Source: a virus
Strand: one strand, 5' to 3'
IMG/VR virus record: IMGVR_UViG_3300018405_000014
Location: 1-64,000 of that record
Length of the DNA stretch: 64,000 nt
Part shown: positions 60,057 to 64,000 of the stretch, piece after piece
Layout: each line of letters opens with the position of its first letter
Numbering within the stretch: position 1 is the stretch's first letter
Made by a program: the position numbers and the translations under genes
Notes under the pieces: generated by a model
Databases searched by the model: none
Told to the model about the DNA's origin: nothing
The model's input: only the letters and a program-made list of their open reading frames with translations

Positions 60057-62294
60057 TTAACCTCCAGTTCCAGCGCCGGTATCAGAACCGGTACCAGTGC
60101 TGCCAGTGCTACCTTCGACGGGGTCGGTGGCGTCGGCGCTACCGGGAAAGTTCTGGACGGGATACGCCCAGCCCTCCGACAGTACTTCGTCCAGGCCGAT
60201 CACGTTGATCTTGCCGAAGATCGGGAGGTGGTTGACGTGACGGTTACGCGGCTGAACCATCGCTTCACGGATCTGGGTTTCATCACGGCTCACGTTAACG
60301 TGGCTGATCAGTTCCGGAATCCAGAAGTGAGTACCGCAGTTCAGCGGATCGAGGCCTTCGGTTTCACGCTTGAAGGTCCAGTAGATGGTGCGGCGAATGC
60401 GCTCGTCGACCGAGGTCACTTTCTCGAAGCTGATGTCGTCACCCAGGGTACGGGCATCGCCGTCCTTCAGGATGTACGAAGCAGTCTTCGGATCGGAACC
60501 GATGATCACGTGCACCTTCTCACCAACGTAGCCGGTGTAGGCGTCCAGAGCGGTCTTGTAGTTGGACTCCAGGATAGCATCCTGAATGTCGCTACGCAGG
60601 ACGTTGCCCAGAGCAGCCTGGACGTCCTGTACGCGCTCGAAGCTGCGGCGGCTGATTACCAGCTCACGCAGGTCGAGGTTGCGCTCACGGAACCACGGAC
60701 GGACCAGGAAGCGTGCGATACCTTCGACTTCCGGCAGGAGGTCGTCAGCGTCGATGCTGCCGCTCAGGAACTTCCAACGGCTCAGGCCGTCAACGAAGCG
60801 CTGCAGAGTGGTCACAGCCATGTTGTCGTTACGCAGACGCGCAGCAGTCACCAGCAGATCGATGTCAGCCATGCCACGGGCTTCAGCCAGCGGGGACGGA
60901 ATCGACAGCGGGCTACCCAGCATCACCGGATAACGCTCGGTGTACTCGGAGCTGTTCAGCTGCAGGCCGCGCAGACGGCGGTTGGCGTTGGACAGGCGAG
61001 CAGCCGGTTCCCAGCCGATCACAGCGAGGTCAGCCAGGCCATCAGCGATGGTCTTGCCTACGCCAGCGTTGGTCAGGGACAGGACTTCACCAGCAGCGTT
61101 AACCACACGGTCAACAGCGATGGTAGCCGGGTTGACAACAGCGTTGCCCTTCTCGACGTCCACGTTACCAGTCACGACCAGAGCCAGAGTCACGGTGTAA
61201 CCACCTTCGACGATCTGCTTCAGGATCGGGTTGGTTACCGGCTCGCCATTGTAGTTCAGGGACTTGGCATTGATCTGGATGGAGCTCGAACGGAAGTTCA
61301 GTTCCAGTTCGCGGGCCAGACCCTGGTTGCCCTTGATGAACGCAGCACGCGGCAGGTTCTCGACATCGAAGCCCAGAACGTCGCTGTCACCCTTACGGAT
61401 GTACAGAGTCTTCAGACCGACGTTGCGGTCCAGAGAATCGGTCTGGTTGGCTTGACCGGCGATCTTGACCAGAGTGTTCTGGGCCAGGCCGACCAGGTTG
61501 ACGCGATTGCCGACTTTCAGAGCGCTGGTGGTGACCTTACGGTTGCCCAGTTCAACGCTGCGCGGAGCGATGACGTTTTCGGCGACGAACAGATCCTTGT
61601 TACCGTCATGGATTTCCGGTACCAGAGTGGTCGACTGGTCGGCCAGGATCTTGTAGTTCAGAGCAGCTTCGAGCAGACGGCGCTGTTTGAAGTCGGCGTG
61701 GTCGCCACGGGTGTTGTGCAGGAAGTGGTTCAGCACGAGGTGCGAACGGATGGTGACGTCAGCGCCGCCCTGTTCCGGGGTCAGAACCACGGTACGGTAG
61801 AAGCCTTCAGCGAATTCGCCCTGCTTGGCCGCTTTCTGGTTGTAGACCATGGACAGACCGATGAAGTCGGTCAGGTTGCTGTTGTCGAAGGCTTCCAGGG
61901 AAGCGACAGCTTTTTCCATGAAGTCGAAGTCGCCGAGGGACTCGACGGAAACGACGGTGCCAGCGCCACGAGGAGCGGAAGCGTCCGAAGCGCTGAGAGC
62001 GGTACGGGCGTATTCAGCCGGGGAGGCCGAAGCCATGGCGATAACAGCAACGGCGTCTTTCTGAGCCTTGGTCAGGGTTTCGCCGCCGAAGGATTCCAGG
62101 GAGACCGACAGGTCGCTGACCACGGATTCCATGGACAGTTCCAGGTTTTCACGGTCCAGCGAGGACAGCGATTCCATGGATGCTACACCGATGTTACCAA
62201 CGATGGCACCCTGGCTGAAACGGGATTGCAGATCTTGAGCCTGACTGGCCAGGGTTTCCTGGGCGGTCGGCGCCTTCTTACCTACTACACTCAT
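60057..62294 (-). CDS. Major capsid protein (phiKZ-like, with propeptide)
   Basis: A 745-residue protein starting MSVVGKKAPT, with GCGGAG nine nt before the ATG. phiKZ gp120 has nearly the same length. The first 135 residues contain several S-x-E sites: S39-M-E41, S54-M-E56, S65-L-E67, S116-V-E118 and S132-L-E134, the type cleaved by the prohead protease, so they form a removable propeptide. The mature part (about 610 residues) is beta-rich, with a Gly/Thr-rich disordered end (STGSTGTGSDTGAG). Codon use on this strand is very regular, as expected for the most abundant protein. It forms the HK97-fold shell of the large head. Confidence 0.8.
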   Translation of the reverse strand: MSVVGKKAPTAQETLASQAQDLQSRFSQGAIVGNIGVASMESLSSLDRENLELSMESVVSDLSVSLESFGGETLTKAQKDAVAVIAMASASPAEYARTALSASDASAPRGAGTVVSVESLGDFDFMEKAVASLEAFDNSNLTDFIGLSMVYNQKAAKQGEFAEGFYRTVVLTPEQGGADVTIRSHLVLNHFLHNTRGDHADFKQRRLLEAALNYKILADQSTTLVPEIHDGNKDLFVAENVIAPRSVELGNRKVTTSALKVGNRVNLVGLAQNTLVKIAGQANQTDSLDRNVGLKTLYIRKGDSDVLGFDVENLPRAAFIKGNQGLARELELNFRSSSIQINAKSLNYNGEPVTNPILKQIVEGGYTVTLALVVTGNVDVEKGNAVVNPATIAVDRVVNAAGEVLSLTNAGVGKTIADGLADLAVIGWEPAARLSNANRRLRGLQLNSSEYTERYPVMLGSPLSIPSPLAEARGMADIDLLVTAARLRNDNMAVTTLQRFVDGLSRWKFLSGSIDADDLLPEVEGIARFLVRPWFRERNLDLRELVISRRSFERVQDVQAALGNVLRSDIQDAILESNYKTALDAYTGYVGEKVHVIIGSDPKTASYILKDGDARTLGDDISFEKVTSVDERIRRTIYWTFKRETEGLDPLNCGTHFWIPELISHVNVSRDETQIREAMVQPRNRHVNHLPIFGKINVIGLDEVLSEGWAYPVQNFPGSADATDPVEGSTGSTGTGSDTGAGTGG

Positions 62295-62442
62295 TTTTTG
62301 TTTCTCCGCGAAGATTGCAGCGCGCGCTGCGTGACTGCGAGCATACCGGGTTTTCATCTCCGTCCCCCGATACTTACGCAAGTTTTGCATACCATTGCAG
62401 AAAGATGTCCGCAATAGTCCTCAATAAAATACCGGCTTTTAG

Positions 62443-62952
62443 TTACAGTTGGTTCACGGCGTGCTGAAACGTGATAGTTTTAGCCAACTCGTGTACACCT
62501 ACCATGTCATAGAGTACGGCGCTGATTTTAAGCGAAAGGTCAGCACGGGCAGTTTTCAAATCCTGCTCAGACTTATCCGACGCCTGTGTACATAGAAAGA
62601 GTCCCAGAGTGTTCTGGTCGATCATTTCTACATGGGCATGTAGCTCACCCTGCCTGTTGGTAGTCGCACCGAAGACAGTAGTCTCGAACGGCACGTTGGC
62701 GCAAAATGCACGTTCTTCGAGGTTCAGGCTTTCACCTACACCGTCGAAATCGAAGGTGCATTTGCCCTCACCCAACAGGATGTTCAGGATTTCTTCACGA
62801 TGGGATTGCACCAAGCGGTAAATCAAAAGATCTCTGCTTGATACTATGCCAGACAACTTTTCCCAATCAGTGAGATCGGCATTCGACAGTCCCAGCTCCT
62901 TCATGATGAGGTTGAGCCAGACAGGGACTACGACCAGTTTGATTTTGCTCAT
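62443..62952 (-). CDS. Unknown protein
   Basis: A 169-residue protein starting MSKIKLVVVPVWLN with GAGG upstream. It has a hydrophobic start (KLVVVPVWLNLIM) and a globular remainder with two separated cysteines. No catalytic motif. It lies 148 bp before the capsid gene and diverges from the helicase gene at 62994. Function unknown; a head-assembly factor is possible by position. Confidence 0.6.
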   Translation of the reverse strand: MSKIKLVVVPVWLNLIMKELGLSNADLTDWEKLSGIVSSRDLLIYRLVQSHREEILNILLGEGKCTFDFDGVGESLNLEERAFCANVPFETTVFGATTNRQGELHAHVEMIDQNTLGLFLCTQASDKSEQDLKTARADLSLKISAVLYDMVGVHELAKTITFQHAVNQL

Positions 62953-62993
62953 TAGACATTCATCCTCTTTAGAGCGGTGGTTAAGGCTTATCC

Positions 62994-64000
62994 ATGGACA
63001 TTAAGCTATTCCTTGTTAAATCCGTTTCGCTTCTGTACCTTGAAAGTCAGGTAGAGGGGTATAAATCCGGTAACGTCTCGTTAATTCGCGATCTATTGAC
63101 CAACCTCCAGCTTCCAGATGACATCAGCGAAATCGGCGAAGGGCGGAACGTCCTTGCCAATCTCCGCACCACAGTCCTGTGGATGCTTAATAACGGTGAT
63201 TCACAAAGATATGAACCGGATTCGCTTCTTCAGCGGCTTCGGATGAACACCCAGCATGACGATGTCACCTATAAAGCCCTTGAAAAGTCTATCCGTAAGT
63301 ACCCGGATGAGTCCGTCGTCCGCAAACATATCAATGACATTTCGCAGGAACTGCGCCGCTACAAAAACCGCGAGAAGCTGCACGAGATCATCAAGAAGGC
63401 GTCCTACACTCTGAGCTTCAAAGAAGCCGAAGTCGAGGATTGGGACGGCTTTATTCTCAACACCGCCCAAGACCTCTTGTCGGTGGACATGGAAACTGAA
63501 GACCGGGTCGACCCTGCCTTCATTACCAGCGTCAACTTCCAGGACAAGAGTTCGGTCACCGCGGCGTTCGAGGACATGAATAAGTCCTTGGGCACCGAAG
63601 GTATCATCCGCTGGCCAATCAAGGCCCTGAACCGTCTCATGGGCGTCCAGGCAGGGGGTAGACGCGGTGAGTTCGGTCTGATCAATGCCCTGCCTGGTAA
63701 CAATAAGTCAGGCACTATGCTTGACCTGTTTATCGGCACCTGCATTTTCAACGATCCTTTCCTGTTCGATCCTGAGAAGAAACCTTTGGCTCTGTTCTAT
63801 AGCACCGAAGATGACATCCCAGTGATCATCCAGAAGATCTACGTGATCCTGCGGCAGCGGGAAGTCGGTCACGCAGTCTCTGTCAAAGGTATGGACCCGC
63901 AAGCTGCTGCTGAGTACGTCATCGAGAAACTGCAAGCCCGTGGCTGGAACGTGGAGCTGCACCGTATCCGGGGTTCATCATTCTCCTATGCCAAGTACAT
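62994..64000 (+). CDS. DnaB-like replicative helicase (partial, runs off the window)
   Basis: The gene begins at the ATG 62994 (MDIKLFLVKSVSLL) and continues beyond the window end; 335 codons are visible. Residues 1-110 form a helical N-terminal domain. Walker A is PGNNKSGT near residues 233-240, preceded by GGRRGEFGLINAL, the usual DnaB-family lead-in. FYSTEDD near 265 is the motif 1a region. It would unwind DNA at the phage replication fork; similar helicases occur in phiKZ-like phages (gp203). Confidence 0.75.
   Translation, partial: MDIKLFLVKSVSLLYLESQVEGYKSGNVSLIRDLLTNLQLPDDISEIGEGRNVLANLRTTVLWMLNNGDSQRYEPDSLLQRLRMNTQHDDVTYKALEKSIRKYPDESVVRKHINDISQELRRYKNREKLHEIIKKASYTLSFKEAEVEDWDGFILNTAQDLLSVDMETEDRVDPAFITSVNFQDKSSVTAAFEDMNKSLGTEGIIRWPIKALNRLMGVQAGGRRGEFGLINALPGNNKSGTMLDLFIGTCIFNDPFLFDPEKKPLALFYSTEDDIPVIIQKIYVILRQREVGHAVSVKGMDPQAAAEYVIEKLQARGWNVELHRIRGSSFSYAKY

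Noticed and set aside
59934-62417. An 827-codon open frame on the plus strand across the capsid gene
   Set aside because: It is antisense to the capsid gene, whose length, motifs, ribosome binding site and codon regularity are convincing. Long antisense frames arise where codon use is strongly biased.

Overview
The window looks like part of the chromosome of a jumbo (phiKZ-like, probably Pseudomonas-infecting) myophage. The evidence is a 745-residue major capsid protein with an N-terminal propeptide rich in S-x-E sites, a large portal-like protein, pieces of a split multisubunit RNA polymerase beta chain, a RuvC-like resolvase, a DnaB-like helicase, a RecA/UvsX-like ATPase, an SbcC/gp46-like ATPase, a spike plus PAAR tip, several tail fibres and a phiKZ gp144-like endolysin. 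The gene order MCP, one gene, RNAP beta N-terminal part, then portal further on, resembles what I recall of phiKZ. The host assignment is an inference.

Layout. 1-8.6 kb: mostly minus-strand genes of unknown function, a RecA/UvsX-like ATPase, and a small protein that aligns motif by motif with the extreme C-terminus of bacterial RNAP beta. 8.6-12.8 kb: an RNase HI fusion protein, a probable i-spanin/o-spanin pair, and a complete IscB nuclease whose 5' side carries a structured non-coding stretch that fits an omegaRNA. 12.8-21 kb: a structural-type protein, the SbcC-like ATPase, baseplate spike plus PAAR protein, and further virion-type genes. 21-25 kb: two repeat-rich tail fibres.

25.1-36.3 kb: the most unusual region. 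A plus-strand, tightly packed cassette lies between two paralogous tail-fibre genes. It encodes seven radical-SAM proteins, a JmjC/cupin-type oxygenase, a second Fe(II)/2-oxoglutarate-type oxygenase, a small protein ending in a Cys-His repeat (a candidate peptide substrate) and three unrecognised proteins. It resembles a RiPP-type post-translational modification system. The fibre genes on either side share 52-nt and 44-nt identical blocks.

36.4-44.5 kb: third repeat fibre, Gly-rich tip protein with a decayed Hint-like extension, endolysin, and a set of small fibre-like modules that share an N-terminal peptide. 44.5-64 kb: portal, virion proteins, RuvC-like resolvase, small membrane proteins, CYTH-like protein, RNAP beta N-terminal part, major capsid protein and the start of a DnaB-like helicase.

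A family of GC-rich hairpins, typically framed by CATA(A) on the left and (T)TATG on the right, separates many transcription units and probably acts as bidirectional terminators. I saw no tRNA, rRNA, CRISPR array or conventional IS element.
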